Below, piece by piece: positions 7,655 to 17,216 of a stretch of DNA of 46,732 bases. The translations under genes were made by a program, and so were the position numbers. The notes below the pieces were generated by a model. The model saw only the letters and a program-made list of their open reading frames with translations, was not told where the DNA came from and searched no databases. The stretch's first letter is position 1, and each line of letters opens with the position of its first letter. This stretch comes from Fibrobacteraceae bacterium (GTDB taxonomy: Bacteria > Fibrobacterota > Fibrobacteria > Fibrobacterales > Fibrobacteraceae), in contig JAGAKE010000011.1 in assembly GCA_017625775.1 (NCBI GenBank), positions 1-46,732 on the forward strand, written 5' to 3'.

Positions 7655-10600
7655 ATGTCAGAAGAAACTTTTGAATACGCAGAAAATGCAGGCGAAATTT
7701 CAATTCATCTCGCTTCTCCGGAACTCATCCGTGAGTGGTCTTATGGTGAAGTAACAAAAGCAGAAACCATTAACTATCGTTCTTTTAAGCCAGAACGTGA
7801 TGGTTTGTTTTGTGAAAAGATTTTTGGCCCTGTAAAAAACTGGGAATGTAACTGCGGAAAATTCCGTCGCATTCGTTATCGCGGTGTAGTTTGCGATCGT
7901 TGCGGTGTTGAAGTGACGAATTCTAAGGTTCGTCGTGAACGCATGGGACACATTGAATTAACTATCCCACTTGCTCATACATGGTTTGCTAAAAATCAGC
8001 CTTGTGTGATAGGTGCACTTCTTGATTTGGATAGCAAGTCCTTGGACAACATTATTTACTATGAAAAATATGTTGTTTTAGATCCAGGTGATACCGGATT
8101 AAAGGAACGTCAGCTCATTAGTGAAATTGAATATATGGACCTTGTACAAGAAGGTCGTCATTTCACAGCTCAAATGGGTGCATCCGCAATCAAGATGCTT
8201 CTTAGTCGCTTAGATTTGGATGCTCTTTCCGAAGAACTTCGTGAAACCATTAAGGGAAAATCTAAAACTAAACGTGATGATGCAATCAAGCGTTTGAAGA
8301 TTGTGGAAGCTTTCCGCAAGTCTCAATTGGAATCCTTTACGGCTTACTACGAAAATACAGGGAAAATTCCGTTCAGCCATCGTGCTTCTATGGATGATTT
8401 GCCAGGAATTATCAGAAATTTCAAGGCAGATTTCTTGAAGAAACATGAAGGTGAAGAACCTTCCATTCAAAAGGCTTACGAAAGTTTTAAAGACCTCTAT
8501 CCTCGTGAAGCTCGCTTGTTGCCAAACCAACCTGAATGGATGATTTTGGATGTTTTGCCAATCATTCCGCCAGATCTTCGTCCATTGGTTCCGTTAGATG
8601 GTGGTCGTTTTGCTACTTCAGACTTGAACGAACTTTATCGTAAGGTAATCACTCGCAATTCGCGTTTGAAAAAACTCATTGATATTAAGGCTCCAAATGT
8701 TATTCTTTGCAACGAAAAACGTATGTTGCAAGAAGCAGTTGATCAATTGTTTGATAGTGGTCGTCGTAGTGCAACTCGTGCTGGTTCTAATCGCCCATTG
8801 AAATCTCTTTCTGAACTTTTGAAGGGTAAGCAAGGTCGTTTCCGTATGAACTTGCTTGGAAAGCGCGTGGACTATTCTGGTCGTTCCGTTATTGTGGTTG
8901 GACCTGAATTGAAAATGCATCAGTGCGGTTTGCCAAAACGTATGGCTCTTGAACTTTACAAGCCGTTTATTCTTCGTCGCTTGGAAGAAGAAGGCATTGT
9001 TTATACTTTGAAGGCTGCTCGTAAATATGTTGATTCAGAACGTCCTGAAGTTTGGGATATTCTTGAACAAATTATTGAAGACCATCCGGTGATGCTTAAC
9101 CGTGCTCCAACACTTCACCGTTTGGGTATTCAGGCTTTCTATCCAAAATTAATTGAAGGTAATGCAATTCGTCTTCATCCGTTAGTTTGCGCTGCATTTA
9201 ACGCTGACTTTGACGGTGACCAAATGGCTGTCCACCTTCCGCTTTCTTTTGAAACACAGTTGGAATGTCGTGTTTTGATGCTTTCATCAAACAACATTCT
9301 TCATCCGGCTTCTGGTCAGCCAATTGCTGTTCCTTCTCAGGATATTGTGCTTGGTCTCTATTACATTTCAAAACCTCGCCCAAATCGTAAAGGCGAAGGA
9401 ATGCGTTTTGTTGATAGTGCTGAAGCCATTCGCGCTTATGAAAATGGTGTCGTTGATTTGAACGCTTGGGTATATTTAAAACTTCCGGCAGGAAGCAAAA
9501 TATATTCTGGTGCTTTAGAAAAAGATACCTTGTGCGAAAAAGAAAATATGGATGATGCCGGAATTACTGAAATCATGGTGAAGGCACATGATAAAGCCCG
9601 TTTTGTTGTTCTTAAGGAAGATTCCTTAATCAAAACAACCGTTGGACGTATTTTCTTAAACGAAATTATTCCTGCTGAACTTGGCTTTGCTAACGAAACA
9701 TTTGCAAAGAAAACCATTGCTCGCTCTGTGGATGATTTGTATCGTCGTACAGGAAACCGCGTAACAGTTGAATACTTGGATAACTTGAAGACCATGGGTT
9801 ATCAATGGGCAACTCGTTCCGGTTCTTCAGTAGCTATTGCTGAAATGGTTATTCCACAAGAAAAGCAAGCAATGCTTGATGCAGCAACAGAAAAAGTTTC
9901 TCGCATTCGTGAAAACTATGAAGAAGGTGTTATCACGGATGGCGAACGCTATAACCAAATTGTGGATGTTTGGTCTAAAACCACTACAGAAGTCGCTGAA
10001 AAACAATGGGATATGCTTTCACGTGATCGTGATGGTTTTAACCCAGTTTACATGATGGCTGATTCTGGTGCTCGTGGTAGCCGTGAACAGATTAAGCAGC
10101 TTTCTGGTATGCGTGGTTTGATGCAGAAGCCAACAAAACAACTTGGTGGTCAAGAAGTTATTGAAAACCCAATTAAGTCCTGTTTCCGAGAAGGTCTTAA
10201 TGCGATGGAATACTTCATTTCTTCGCACGGTGCTCGTAAGGGTCTTGCCGATACAGCTCTTAAAACGGCTGATGCTGGTTATTTGACTCGTCGTCTTGTG
10301 GATGTAGCTCAAGATCTTGTTGTGATGGAAGAAGATTGCCATACAACGGAAGGTATTGAAATTTCCGCATTTAAGGACGGCGATGATACCATTATCCCTC
10401 TTGAAGAACGTCTTCTTGGTCGTGTTCCTGTTGAAGATATTTCTCACCCAGTTACAGGCGAAGTTATTGTTAAAGCTGGAGAACTTGTTTCTGAACGTGA
10501 CTTGCCTAAGATTACTGCAGCAGGTATTGAACATGTCAAAATGCGTTCTGTTTTGACTTGTGATTCTGCAATTGGTGTATGTGCGAAGTGCTATGGCCGT

Positions 10601-12097
10601 ATGCTTTCTTCTGGTCGTCCAGTAGATCTTGGCGAAGCAGTTGGTGTGCTTGCAGCACAATCAATTGGTGAACCAGGTACTCAGTTGACTCTTCGTACTT
10701 TCCACATTGGTGGTGCCTCTAGTCGTTTGACTGTTGAAAATAACAAACAAGCTACTGTAAATGGTCGTGTAGAACTTGAAAACATTGATACGGTTACCTT
10801 TGAAGGGAAAAAAGTTGTAACAAGCCGTATGGGTGAACTTGTTATTTTCGATGAAACTGGAATTAACAAGGGTCGTTACCAAGTTCCTTATGGTGCATTC
10901 ATTTACGTCGAAAACAATGCTTCTGTGAAACAGGGCGATGTAATGTTTGAATGGGACCCATACATTTCTCCAATTATTTGTAGCGTTGATGGTAAAATCC
11001 AATTCTCAGATCTTCAAGAAAACGTCACTTACCGTGTAGAACGTGATGAAGTGACAGATGTTGAATCTTGGATTATCATTAGCGATAAACGTGGTAAGCG
11101 CCGTCCTGCAATTAACGTTTTGAATGAAGACGGAACTAAAGCAGGAACATTTATGTTGCCGGACTCTGCGGTATTGGCTGTAAAAAATGGCGATTCCGTA
11201 AAAATCGGTCAGGTGCTTGCTAAATTACCGCGTGCTGTAGGAAAGACTCGCGATATTACGGGTGGTCTTCCTCGCGTTGCTGAGCTTTTTGAAGCTCGTA
11301 CTCCAAAGAACCCAGCTGTTATTGCTCCAATTGATGGCTTGGTATCTTATGGCGGTGAAGAACGTGGTAATCAGAAAATCATCATTAAGGATGAAAGTTT
11401 GAATCGTGAGGAATCTGTGCTAATTCCTCGCGGTCGTCATCTCGCTGTACACGAAGGCGACCGAGTGCGCGCTGGTCAGAAGTTATGTGAAGGTAGCGTT
11501 GATCCACATGATATTCTCCGCGTTAAGGGTTCAGAAGAAGTACAACGCCATTTGGTAAACGAAATTCAAGCGGTTTACCGCTTACAAGGTGTGGCTATTG
11601 CCGATAAACACATTGAATGTATCGTTCGTCAAATGATGCGTAAAGTAAAGGTGAAAAAGGAAGGTGATTCCAATCTTCTTCTTGATGAAGAAATCTCAAA
11701 GGCTAGATTGCGTGTTATTAATGAACGCTTAGCTAAGATGGGTAAGGAAGAAGCAAAGGCAGCTCCAATGCTTCTCGGAATCACTAAATCTTCTCTTGCA
11801 ACGGACAGCTTTATCTCTGCTGCGTCCTTCCAGGAAACAACAAAGATTTTGACCCGTGCATCCATTGAAGGTAGTGTTGATCCGCTTTCCGGCTTAAAGG
11901 AAAACGTGATTATTGGTCGCTTGATTCCTTGTGGAACAGGTGCCCGTCACCTTAGAAATCTTGCCGTATCCGATCTAGATGCTCTGGCTGAACAAGAAGA
12001 AAATCGTCGCAGAAAAGACGAAAATTACTCTGAAGGCCCATCCATTCAAATGATGGATGAAGATATGAGCAATCCAGAGGAAGAAGGAATCGAATAA
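7655..12097 (+). CDS. rpoC: DNA-directed RNA polymerase subunit beta'
   Basis: This 1480-residue subunit holds the active-site metal. The N-terminal zinc ribbon is Cys65, Cys67, Cys80 and Cys83. The catalytic loop [16 protein letters not shown] starts at residue 516, giving Asp518, Asp520 and Asp522 as Mg ligands. The second zinc site is Cys895, Cys969, Cys976 and Cys979. The trigger-loop region follows with [18 protein letters not shown]. The acidic tail ends EEEGIE. It is longer than the E. coli protein (1407), as expected for FCB-group polymerases with extra inserts. It starts one base after the rpoB stop and shares its transcript. Confidence 0.98.
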   Translation: MSEETFEYAENAGEISIHLASPELIREWSYGEVTKAETINYRSFKPERDGLFCEKIFGPVKNWECNCGKFRRIRYRGVVCDRCGVEVTNSKVRRERMGHIELTIPLAHTWFAKNQPCVIGALLDLDSKSLDNIIYYEKYVVLDPGDTGLKERQLISEIEYMDLVQEGRHFTAQMGASAIKMLLSRLDLDALSEELRETIKGKSKTKRDDAIKRLKIVEAFRKSQLESFTAYYENTGKIPFSHRASMDDLPGIIRNFKADFLKKHEGEEPSIQKAYESFKDLYPREARLLPNQPEWMILDVLPIIPPDLRPLVPLDGGRFATSDLNELYRKVITRNSRLKKLIDIKAPNVILCNEKRMLQEAVDQLFDSGRRSATRAGSNRPLKSLSELLKGKQGRFRMNLLGKRVDYSGRSVIVVGPELKMHQCGLPKRMALELYKPFILRRLEEEGIVYTLKAARKYVDSERPEVWDILEQIIEDHPVMLNRAPTLHRLGIQAFYPKLIEGNAIRLHPLVCAAFNADFDGDQMAVHLPLSFETQLECRVLMLSSNNILHPASGQPIAVPSQDIVLGLYYISKPRPNRKGEGMRFVDSAEAIRAYENGVVDLNAWVYLKLPAGSKIYSGALEKDTLCEKENMDDAGITEIMVKAHDKARFVVLKEDSLIKTTVGRIFLNEIIPAELGFANETFAKKTIARSVDDLYRRTGNRVTVEYLDNLKTMGYQWATRSGSSVAIAEMVIPQEKQAMLDAATEKVSRIRENYEEGVITDGERYNQIVDVWSKTTTEVAEKQWDMLSRDRDGFNPVYMMADSGARGSREQIKQLSGMRGLMQKPTKQLGGQEVIENPIKSCFREGLNAMEYFISSHGARKGLADTALKTADAGYLTRRLVDVAQDLVVMEEDCHTTEGIEISAFKDGDDTIIPLEERLLGRVPVEDISHPVTGEVIVKAGELVSERDLPKITAAGIEHVKMRSVLTCDSAIGVCAKCYGRMLSSGRPVDLGEAVGVLAAQSIGEPGTQLTLRTFHIGGASSRLTVENNKQATVNGRVELENIDTVTFEGKKVVTSRMGELVIFDETGINKGRYQVPYGAFIYVENNASVKQGDVMFEWDPYISPIICSVDGKIQFSDLQENVTYRVERDEVTDVESWIIISDKRGKRRPAINVLNEDGTKAGTFMLPDSAVLAVKNGDSVKIGQVLAKLPRAVGKTRDITGGLPRVAELFEARTPKNPAVIAPIDGLVSYGGEERGNQKIIIKDESLNREESVLIPRGRHLAVHEGDRVRAGQKLCEGSVDPHDILRVKGSEEVQRHLVNEIQAVYRLQGVAIADKHIECIVRQMMRKVKVKKEGDSNLLLDEEISKARLRVINERLAKMGKEEAKAAPMLLGITKSSLATDSFISAASFQETTKILTRASIEGSVDPLSGLKENVIIGRLIPCGTGARHLRNLAVSDLDALAEQEENRRRKDENYSEGPSIQMMDEDMSNPEEEGIE

Positions 12098-12105
12098 TTT
12101 TTAAG

Positions 12106-12163
12106 GCTAAGCTTAGCTAAAATCTCCCTGAAATCATCAGTTTTTAGCTTGATTTTCAGGGAG
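12106..12163 (+). other. Palindrome and bulged stem-loop after rpoC
   Basis: GCTAAGCTTAGC (12106-12117) is a perfect 12-base palindrome. It is followed by a stem of about 13 bp pairing CTCCCTGAAATCA (12124-12136) with TGATTTTCAGGGAG (12150-12163), with one bulged T. No T-run follows on the plus strand, so it is not a canonical terminator. It lies upstream of the rpsL promoter, so it probably belongs to the 3' end of the rpoBC mRNA as a processing or stabilising hairpin, or it is a protein-binding site. The function is inferred only. Confidence 0.5.
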
Positions 12164-12169
12164 AAAGCC

Positions 12170-12197
12170 TTGAAACTTATCGAAAAGTAACTATATT
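12170..12197 (+). promoter_or_regulatory. Predicted promoter of rpsL-rpsG
   Basis: TTGAAA (12170-12175), a 16-base spacer and TATATT (12192-12197) resemble a primary-sigma promoter. The downstream half reads TATATTTG and also matches the TAnnTTTG element used by Bacteroidota primary sigma factors. The start of transcription would fall about 20 bases before the GTG of rpsL. The same TTG, 16 bases, TATATT spacing recurs upstream of argF and of the gene at 43934. Confidence 0.55.
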
Positions 12198-12223
12198 TGC
12201 ACTCCAAAATCTAGGAGATTACT

Positions 12224-12613
12224 GTGCCAACTATTCAGCAACTCGTTCGTAAAGGACGTGAACAAATCACTAACAGGACTGCATCCCCAGCCCTAAAGTC
12301 TTGCCCGCAAAAGCGTGGCGTTTGCACTCGTGTTTATACAAGCACTCCGAAGAAGCCTAACTCCGCTCTTCGTAAAATCGCTCGTGTCCGTTTGTCTAAC
12401 AAAATGGAAGTAACAGCTTATATCCCAGGTGAAGGCCATAACCTTCAAGAACACTCTATCGTATTGATTCGCGGTGGTCGTGTGAAGGACGTTCCTGGTG
12501 TTCGTTATCACATCATTCGTGGTACATTAGATACTCAGGCTGTAAACGGTCGTCAGAATGCTCGTTCCAAGTATGGCGTGAAGAAAAAAGGCGCCGCACC
12601 TGCTAAAAAGTAA
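12224..12613 (+). CDS. rpsL: 30S ribosomal protein S12
   Basis: This 129-residue protein sits at the decoding centre. It starts with GTG at 12224 behind AGGAGA (12213-12218). The motif [15 protein letters not shown] carries the Lys at which streptomycin-resistance changes occur in other bacteria, and [14 protein letters not shown] carries the second such Lys. Both are wild type, so no ribosomal streptomycin resistance is predicted. It leads a two-gene str operon with rpsG. The C-terminus is slightly longer than in E. coli and is Lys/Ala-rich. Confidence 0.97.
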   Translation: MPTIQQLVRKGREQITNRTASPALKSCPQKRGVCTRVYTSTPKKPNSALRKIARVRLSNKMEVTAYIPGEGHNLQEHSIVLIRGGRVKDVPGVRYHIIRGTLDTQAVNGRQNARSKYGVKKKGAAPAKK

Positions 12614-12624
12614 GGGAGTAGAAT

Positions 12625-13101
12625 ATGTCTAGAAGAAGAAAAGCGCTTCATCGTTCGATCCTTCCGGATCCACGCTACAAATCCACTCTTGTTACCGAAC
12701 TTGTCGGTGTTGTTTTGAAAGAAGGTAAGAAGACTATTGCTGAACGTATTGTCTATACCGCTCTTGACGAATTGAACAAGAAAATGGAAGGTTCTGAAAC
12801 TGCTTTGGAAAAGTTTGAAAAGTGCCTAGAAAACATCAAACCTCGTCTCGAAGTAAAAACTCGTCGCGTTGGTGGTGCAAACTACCAGGTTCCGATGGAA
12901 GTTGCTCCAGACAGAGCTAAGGCTTTGGCCCTTCGTTGGCTTTTGGATGCTGCTCGTAAGCGTTCCGAATCCAACATGGCATCACGTCTTGCTGCTGAAT
13001 TGATTGCTGCTAAAAATAGCGAAGGCAATGCAGTTCGTAAAAAGAACGAAACGCACAAGATGGCTGAAGCAAACAAGGCTTTTGCTCACTTCCGCTGGTA
13101 G
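12625..13101 (+). CDS. rpsG: 30S ribosomal protein S7
   Basis: This 158-residue protein nucleates assembly of the 30S head and contacts the E-site tRNA. It begins MSRRRKALHRSILPDPRYKS and contains RRVGGANYQVPMEV and RMASRLAAEL-like blocks typical of S7. GGGAG precedes the ATG, 11 bases after rpsL. In many bacteria fusA and tuf follow; here an intrinsic terminator follows instead, so the operon is split and tuf lies at the start of the window. Confidence 0.97.
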   Translation: MSRRRKALHRSILPDPRYKSTLVTELVGVVLKEGKKTIAERIVYTALDELNKKMEGSETALEKFEKCLENIKPRLEVKTRRVGGANYQVPMEVAPDRAKALALRWLLDAARKRSESNMASRLAAELIAAKNSEGNAVRKKNETHKMAEANKAFAHFRW

Positions 13102-13121
13102 TTCTTGTTGGCGTAAATCAC

Positions 13122-13155
13122 AAAAAAGGGCTTTGGTTATTCCAAGCCCTTTTTT
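13122..13155 (+). terminator. Intrinsic terminator after rpsG
   Basis: An A-run leads into GGGCTTTGG, a TTATT loop and CCAAGCCC, then TTTTTT. One T is bulged in the left arm. Complementary A and T runs on both sides make it potentially bidirectional, but the only gene ending here is rpsG. Confidence 0.88.
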
Positions 13156-13235
13156 GTGTGCAAAATCGTCTTTTTTTACCATAAATTCGTTTCTAGCATT
13201 TAGTTTTATTATTTTAGTAATCAAGGAGATATGAT

Positions 13236-13952
13236 ATGATTTTTGATCCACTTTATATGGCTATTTTGGTTGTTGCTCTAGGGCTTTCCGGAATAGTATC
13301 TTTTATTGTAAATGCTCGATTTAAAGCAGGGCAAAAAGTTTCAATTTATAGTGGTTTAACAGGGGCTGAAATTGCAAAAGCAATTTTAGCTGATGCTGGC
13401 ATTACAGATGTTCGTGTTCAAGAAACTCATGGCTTTCTTTCCGATCATTATAATCCATTAGATAAAACTTTAAATCTCTCTAAAGAGGTTTTTCATGGTC
13501 GTAATGCAAGTGCTGCAGGGGTAGCAGCTCATGAAGTAGGGCATGCGATTCAGCATGCGGAAAATTATTTCCCGATGTGGCTTCGTTCTTTTCTAGTTCC
13601 AGTTGCGAATTTAGGTTCAAATCTTGGACCATGGCTTGTGATTATTGGTATTGTGTTAATGGGCGCTTATAGTCAAACACTTGGACATAATCTTGCGGTT
13701 GCTGGCGTTGTACTTTTTGGTGCAGCAACTTTATTTACGCTAGTAACGGTTCCCGTTGAATTTGACGCCTCAGCACGTGCAAAAAAGATTCTTTCTCGAC
13801 TTTCTATTGTGCAACCAGGAAAAGAATACAATACGGTTTCTGGGGTACTTTTGGCTGCTGGTTTAACTTATGTAGCAGCTGCCATTACGGCGTTAATGCA
13901 ATTGTTGTATTGGGCGCACAAAGCAGGTTTGCTTGGTCGTCGGGATGATTAA
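13236..13952 (+). CDS. Membrane zinc metallopeptidase, YugP family
   Basis: This 238-residue membrane protein belongs to the neutral zinc metallopeptidase family typified by B. subtilis YugP. The zinc site is H99-E-V-G-H103. The third-ligand region PVEFDASARAKKIL is further along, as in the family. Hydrophobic segments lie at about residues 2-24, 125-145, 150-172 and near 205-225, so the active site is probably membrane-associated. The substrate is unknown. AAGGAG (13223-13228) sits seven bases before the chosen ATG. An out-of-frame ATG at 13231 reads only two codons. The stop is one base before the next gene, so the two probably form an operon. Confidence 0.9.
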   Translation: MIFDPLYMAILVVALGLSGIVSFIVNARFKAGQKVSIYSGLTGAEIAKAILADAGITDVRVQETHGFLSDHYNPLDKTLNLSKEVFHGRNASAAGVAAHEVGHAIQHAENYFPMWLRSFLVPVANLGSNLGPWLVIIGIVLMGAYSQTLGHNLAVAGVVLFGAATLFTLVTVPVEFDASARAKKILSRLSIVQPGKEYNTVSGVLLAAGLTYVAAAITALMQLLYWAHKAGLLGRRDD

Positions 13953-13953
13953 T

Positions 13954-14232
13954 ATGGCAAAAATTTTAACAGTTAATTGCCCATGTTGTGGAAAAATTTT
14001 AGAAGTAGATGCTATTTCTGGTGAAGTTCTAGGGACGCGAGAAAAGAAAAAATTTGCGTCTTTAGAAGATTTTATGGAAAAGGAAAAACAGCGTCCAAAA
14101 GAATTAGAATCTATGTTTGAAGCTGCAAAAGAAAAAGAGAAACACAGAAAAGAAATGCTAGAAGAAAAATTTGAAGCAGCTAAAGCTAGAAAGGATTTGA
14201 AGGACCCTCCGCCAACTATTCAGTGGGATTAA
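13954..14232 (+). CDS. Small Cys-motif, coiled-coil protein of unknown function
   Basis: This 92-residue protein was not recognised. It begins MAKILTVNCPCCGK, so Cys9, Cys11 and Cys12 form a compact CxCC knot that resembles half of a zinc ribbon. No second Cys pair is present, so metal binding would need a dimer. From about residue 30 it is highly charged, with two repeats of the type MFEAAKEKEKHRKEM / KFEAAKARKDL, and is predicted to be helical. It ends PPPTIQWD. The start is set at 13954, one base after the protease stop; ATG 13945 in the same frame is an alternative. Its stop overlaps the convergent scpA stop. Confidence 0.7.
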   Translation: MAKILTVNCPCCGKILEVDAISGEVLGTREKKKFASLEDFMEKEKQRPKELESMFEAAKEKEKHRKEMLEEKFEAAKARKDLKDPPPTIQWD

Positions 14233-15386
14233 TTATTTGTTGTTTCTTCGGAGGTGTTTGTATTTAGCATTTCAGTAGGTGAATTTTCTCCACTTGAAAC
14301 ATCTGTTTCAAGTGGAGTTTCTGTTTTGTTTTGTTCTGCGTTAGAATTTTCTGTTTCAGAATTATCAATGATTTGATTTTCTAATGAAGAATTTTCTTGA
14401 GAAATGATTTTTTCCTCATTTCCTTCTGATAAAGCGAGTTTTCCATCTAACATATTTAAAATATCTTCTTCTCGGACAATCTTCCCGTTGGTTGTCCATA
14501 ACACAACTTCTCGCATTACAGCATCAATGGTGGCATTTTTTTGCAGGGCAAGATGCTCTTCTTTTTTTCGAACGATTTCAAGTAAACCAGGATCTACTTC
14601 TGGGTCTGGAGAAATATAGAACGCTTCATTTGCCATTTCATCTGCAAATTGTAGGTTATTCTTTTTTCTATAAATCCAAATTGGCCCGAGAGGTTCGCCT
14701 TGTCTAAATACAACTTCATCGGTTTTTATCATTTCCATTAAAGCCATGAAAGTAACAGTAGCAAGAATTGGATGTGGATCGTTACCGAGTAATTCTTCAA
14801 ATAAGGCTCGCCCGTGAAGAGCTAAGTGATTGCTGATTACTTGTTGTCTATCTTCAATGGTTACATAATCAAGTTCAATGTGGTGAATGTGTTCTACTGT
14901 ACCAGTTTTTAGACTTTTTTGATATGCCCTAAAAAGTTGCCAAATGTTGGCGTCAGCTAGAGTGTCGTCATCAGAAAACATTTTTTCTGGGCGCCCACGA
15001 TAAAAAGCCCCGAAGTTTTCTCGTTCCTTATCTTGTAATTCTTTAGCAACTTGTTTGTAACGCTGGTATTCCTGAATTTGAAGTAAAAATGCTTCTCTAT
15101 CCTCGTAGAAATCCATAATTTCTTCAGGACTTTGTTCTTCTTTAGGAAGTAATTCTCGAACTTTAAGCTCCATAAGACGGCTAGCCATCAGTAAAAAATC
15201 ACCTGCAGCTGAAAGATCCGCCTGAGAAAGATCTTTAATCCATTCTAGGTATTGATTTGTGATTTCGGCAATAGAAATAGATTCGGGCTTGACCTCGTTT
15301 TTTTGAACGAGATACAATAGAAGATCCATAGGCCCTTCAAAAGTACCTATTCTAACTTCATAATCATTTTGAAGCAACGCTTCCAT
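14229..15386 (-). CDS. scpA: Segregation and condensation protein A
   Basis: ScpA is the kleisin that bridges the SMC heads and ScpB in the bacterial condensin. The 385-residue protein starts MEALLQNDYEVRIGTFEGP and has the family block EGPMDLLLYLVQKNEV, then ISIAEITNQYLEW. A C-terminal winged-helix region lies at about residues 195-300. From about residue 320 a tail rich in Ser, Asn, Glu and Thr is added, which makes it longer than the usual 230-270 residues. That tail overlaps an embedded plus-strand terminator. The ATG abuts the glmS stop with no gap, so scpA is in the glmS operon. scpB is not adjacent. Confidence 0.9.
   Translation of the reverse strand: MEALLQNDYEVRIGTFEGPMDLLLYLVQKNEVKPESISIAEITNQYLEWIKDLSQADLSAAGDFLLMASRLMELKVRELLPKEEQSPEEIMDFYEDREAFLLQIQEYQRYKQVAKELQDKERENFGAFYRGRPEKMFSDDDTLADANIWQLFRAYQKSLKTGTVEHIHHIELDYVTIEDRQQVISNHLALHGRALFEELLGNDPHPILATVTFMALMEMIKTDEVVFRQGEPLGPIWIYRKKNNLQFADEMANEAFYISPDPEVDPGLLEIVRKKEEHLALQKNATIDAVMREVVLWTTNGKIVREEDILNMLDGKLALSEGNEEKIISQENSSLENQIIDNSETENSNAEQNKTETPLETDVSSGENSPTEMLNTNTSEETTNN
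14288..14334 (+). terminator. Plus-strand intrinsic terminator inside the 3' end of scpA
   Basis: CTCCACTTGAAACA (14288-14301) and TGTTTCAAGTGGAG (14304-14317) form a perfect 14-bp inverted repeat. It is followed by the T-rich tract TTTCTGTTTTGTTTTG on the plus strand only. It lies 56 bases past the stop of the small protein gene and within the scpA coding region, where it encodes part of the low-complexity tail. It is the only good terminator for the protease operon. Confidence 0.82.
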
Positions 15387-17216
15387 TTATTCTACCGTTA
15401 CGCTTTTCGCTAAGTTTCTTGGTTGGTCAACGTTATTGCCTCGAAGTACAGCAATGTGATAAGCTAAAAGTTGCAGAGGCACGCATGTTAAAATAGGCAT
15501 TAACATTGGAATAGTGTGAGGAACTCTAACGATGTCGTCTGCAATTGAATCTAATGGATTTGATTCTTCTGAGGTAATGGCGATGACTTTACCACCACGT
15601 GCTTTGATTTCTCTAACATTTGAAAGAATTTTATCAAAAAGAGCATCTTTTGGAGCGATGACCACTACAGGCATGTTTTCGTCAATTAAGGCAATCGGTC
15701 CATGCTTCATTTCGGCAGCTGGATAACCTTCCGCATGAATATAACTGATTTCTTTTAGTTTGAGCGCTCCTTCCATAGCTACAGGGTAATTGTAGTGTCT
15801 GCCGAGATAAAGGAAGTTTTTGGCCTCTTTGTATTTTTTGGCAATTTCTAAAACGCAGTTGTTGAGTTTTAAAGTTTCTTCAACTAAGTTAGGAATATTT
15901 GAAATTGCATTAGCGATTTCCATTCCTTGTTCAAAAGAAACACGACGCTGACGCCCTAAAAGTAAGGCAATCATGGATAAAACCAGAACTTGACCAGAGA
16001 ACGCCTTGGTAGAGGCGACACCTATTTCAGGACCGGCGTGTAAGTAAACGCCTCCGTCTGAAACTCTAGCAATCGAAGAACCGACAGCATTACAAATGCC
16101 AAGAACCGTGGCTCCTTTGTGGTGCGCTTCTTTCATGGCGGCTAACGTATCGGCAGTTTCTCCGGATTGAGAAATGCAAAGTACAAGAGTCCCTGGGTTT
16201 ACGATTGGGTTTCTGTAGCGAAATTCAGATGCGTATTCTACTTCAACAGGAACGCCAGCAAGTTCTTCTATCATATATTCACCGACCATGCCGGCATAAT
16301 AGCTTGTGCCGCAAGCTGTAATGATGATGCGGTTGATGCTTCTGAGCTCTCGAATATTAGCATCTAATCCAGATAATTTGGCGGTTCCTTCGTTTATAAG
16401 TAAACGTCCACGCATTGTATTGCGTAAAGTTTCTGGTTGCTCAAAGATTTCCTTGAGCATAAAATGTTCAAAGCCGCTTTTTGCAACGGATTCTACATCA
16501 AAATCAACATTTTGAACTTCACGTTGAACGATTTGACTATGAAGATTTTGTAATTCGTAGCCATTTCGTCTTGCTACGACAATGTCGTTGTCGTCTAAGT
16601 AGATTACTTTTTGAGTGTAATTTACAATAGCAGAAACATCGCTTGCAAGGTAATATTCACCACCATCGCCAATGCCAAAAATAAGTGGAGAACCGCGCCT
16701 AGCGCCAATAAGAACATCTGGTTCATCTTTACAAATAACGCCAAGCCCGAACGCGCCTTCTAACTTACCAAGCGCTTGGAGAACCGCTTTTTTTAAATCG
16801 CCTTGATAAAAACGAGCAATCAGATGGGCAACAACTTCAGTATCGGTGTCTGATTTAAATTCAATGCCTTCTTCTTGAAGTTTCGCTTTTAAAACGGCGT
16901 AGTTTTCAATGATACCATTATGGACAACAGCTATTTTTCCATCAAAACTAGTGTGAGGGTGAGCATTTATTTCTGTTGGCGCTCCATGAGTTGCCCAACG
17001 CGTGTGACCAATGCCTAAAAACCCTTCTAAAGGACGATTCTTGATTTTCTCTTCTAAAGCAGCGATTTTGCCAGCGGCTTTAATGGTTTCTATGGATTTT
17101 CCAGAAAGAAGCGAAATGCCTGCACTGTCATAACCACGATATTCTAATTTTTTCAAGCCATCAAGAAGAAGCGGAAGAGCTTCTTTGTAACCGATGTAGC
17201 AAACAATTCCACACAT
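15387..17216 (-). CDS. glmS: Glutamine--fructose-6-phosphate aminotransferase (isomerizing)
   Basis: This 609-residue enzyme makes glucosamine-6-phosphate from fructose-6-phosphate and glutamine, the first step toward UDP-GlcNAc for peptidoglycan and lipid A. The N-terminal amidotransferase domain starts MCGIVCYIG with the Cys2 nucleophile and has GHTRWATHGAPTEINAHPHT. Two SIS domains follow with ACGTSYYAG and SQSGETADT. The C-terminus PRNLAKSVTVE is canonical. No glmS ribozyme core was recognised in the leader. It is transcribed leftward together with scpA. Confidence 0.97.
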   Translation of the reverse strand: MCGIVCYIGYKEALPLLLDGLKKLEYRGYDSAGISLLSGKSIETIKAAGKIAALEEKIKNRPLEGFLGIGHTRWATHGAPTEINAHPHTSFDGKIAVVHNGIIENYAVLKAKLQEEGIEFKSDTDTEVVAHLIARFYQGDLKKAVLQALGKLEGAFGLGVICKDEPDVLIGARRGSPLIFGIGDGGEYYLASDVSAIVNYTQKVIYLDDNDIVVARRNGYELQNLHSQIVQREVQNVDFDVESVAKSGFEHFMLKEIFEQPETLRNTMRGRLLINEGTAKLSGLDANIRELRSINRIIITACGTSYYAGMVGEYMIEELAGVPVEVEYASEFRYRNPIVNPGTLVLCISQSGETADTLAAMKEAHHKGATVLGICNAVGSSIARVSDGGVYLHAGPEIGVASTKAFSGQVLVLSMIALLLGRQRRVSFEQGMEIANAISNIPNLVEETLKLNNCVLEIAKKYKEAKNFLYLGRHYNYPVAMEGALKLKEISYIHAEGYPAAEMKHGPIALIDENMPVVVIAPKDALFDKILSNVREIKARGGKVIAITSEESNPLDSIADDIVRVPHTIPMLMPILTCVPLQLLAYHIAVLRGNNVDQPRNLAKSVTVE

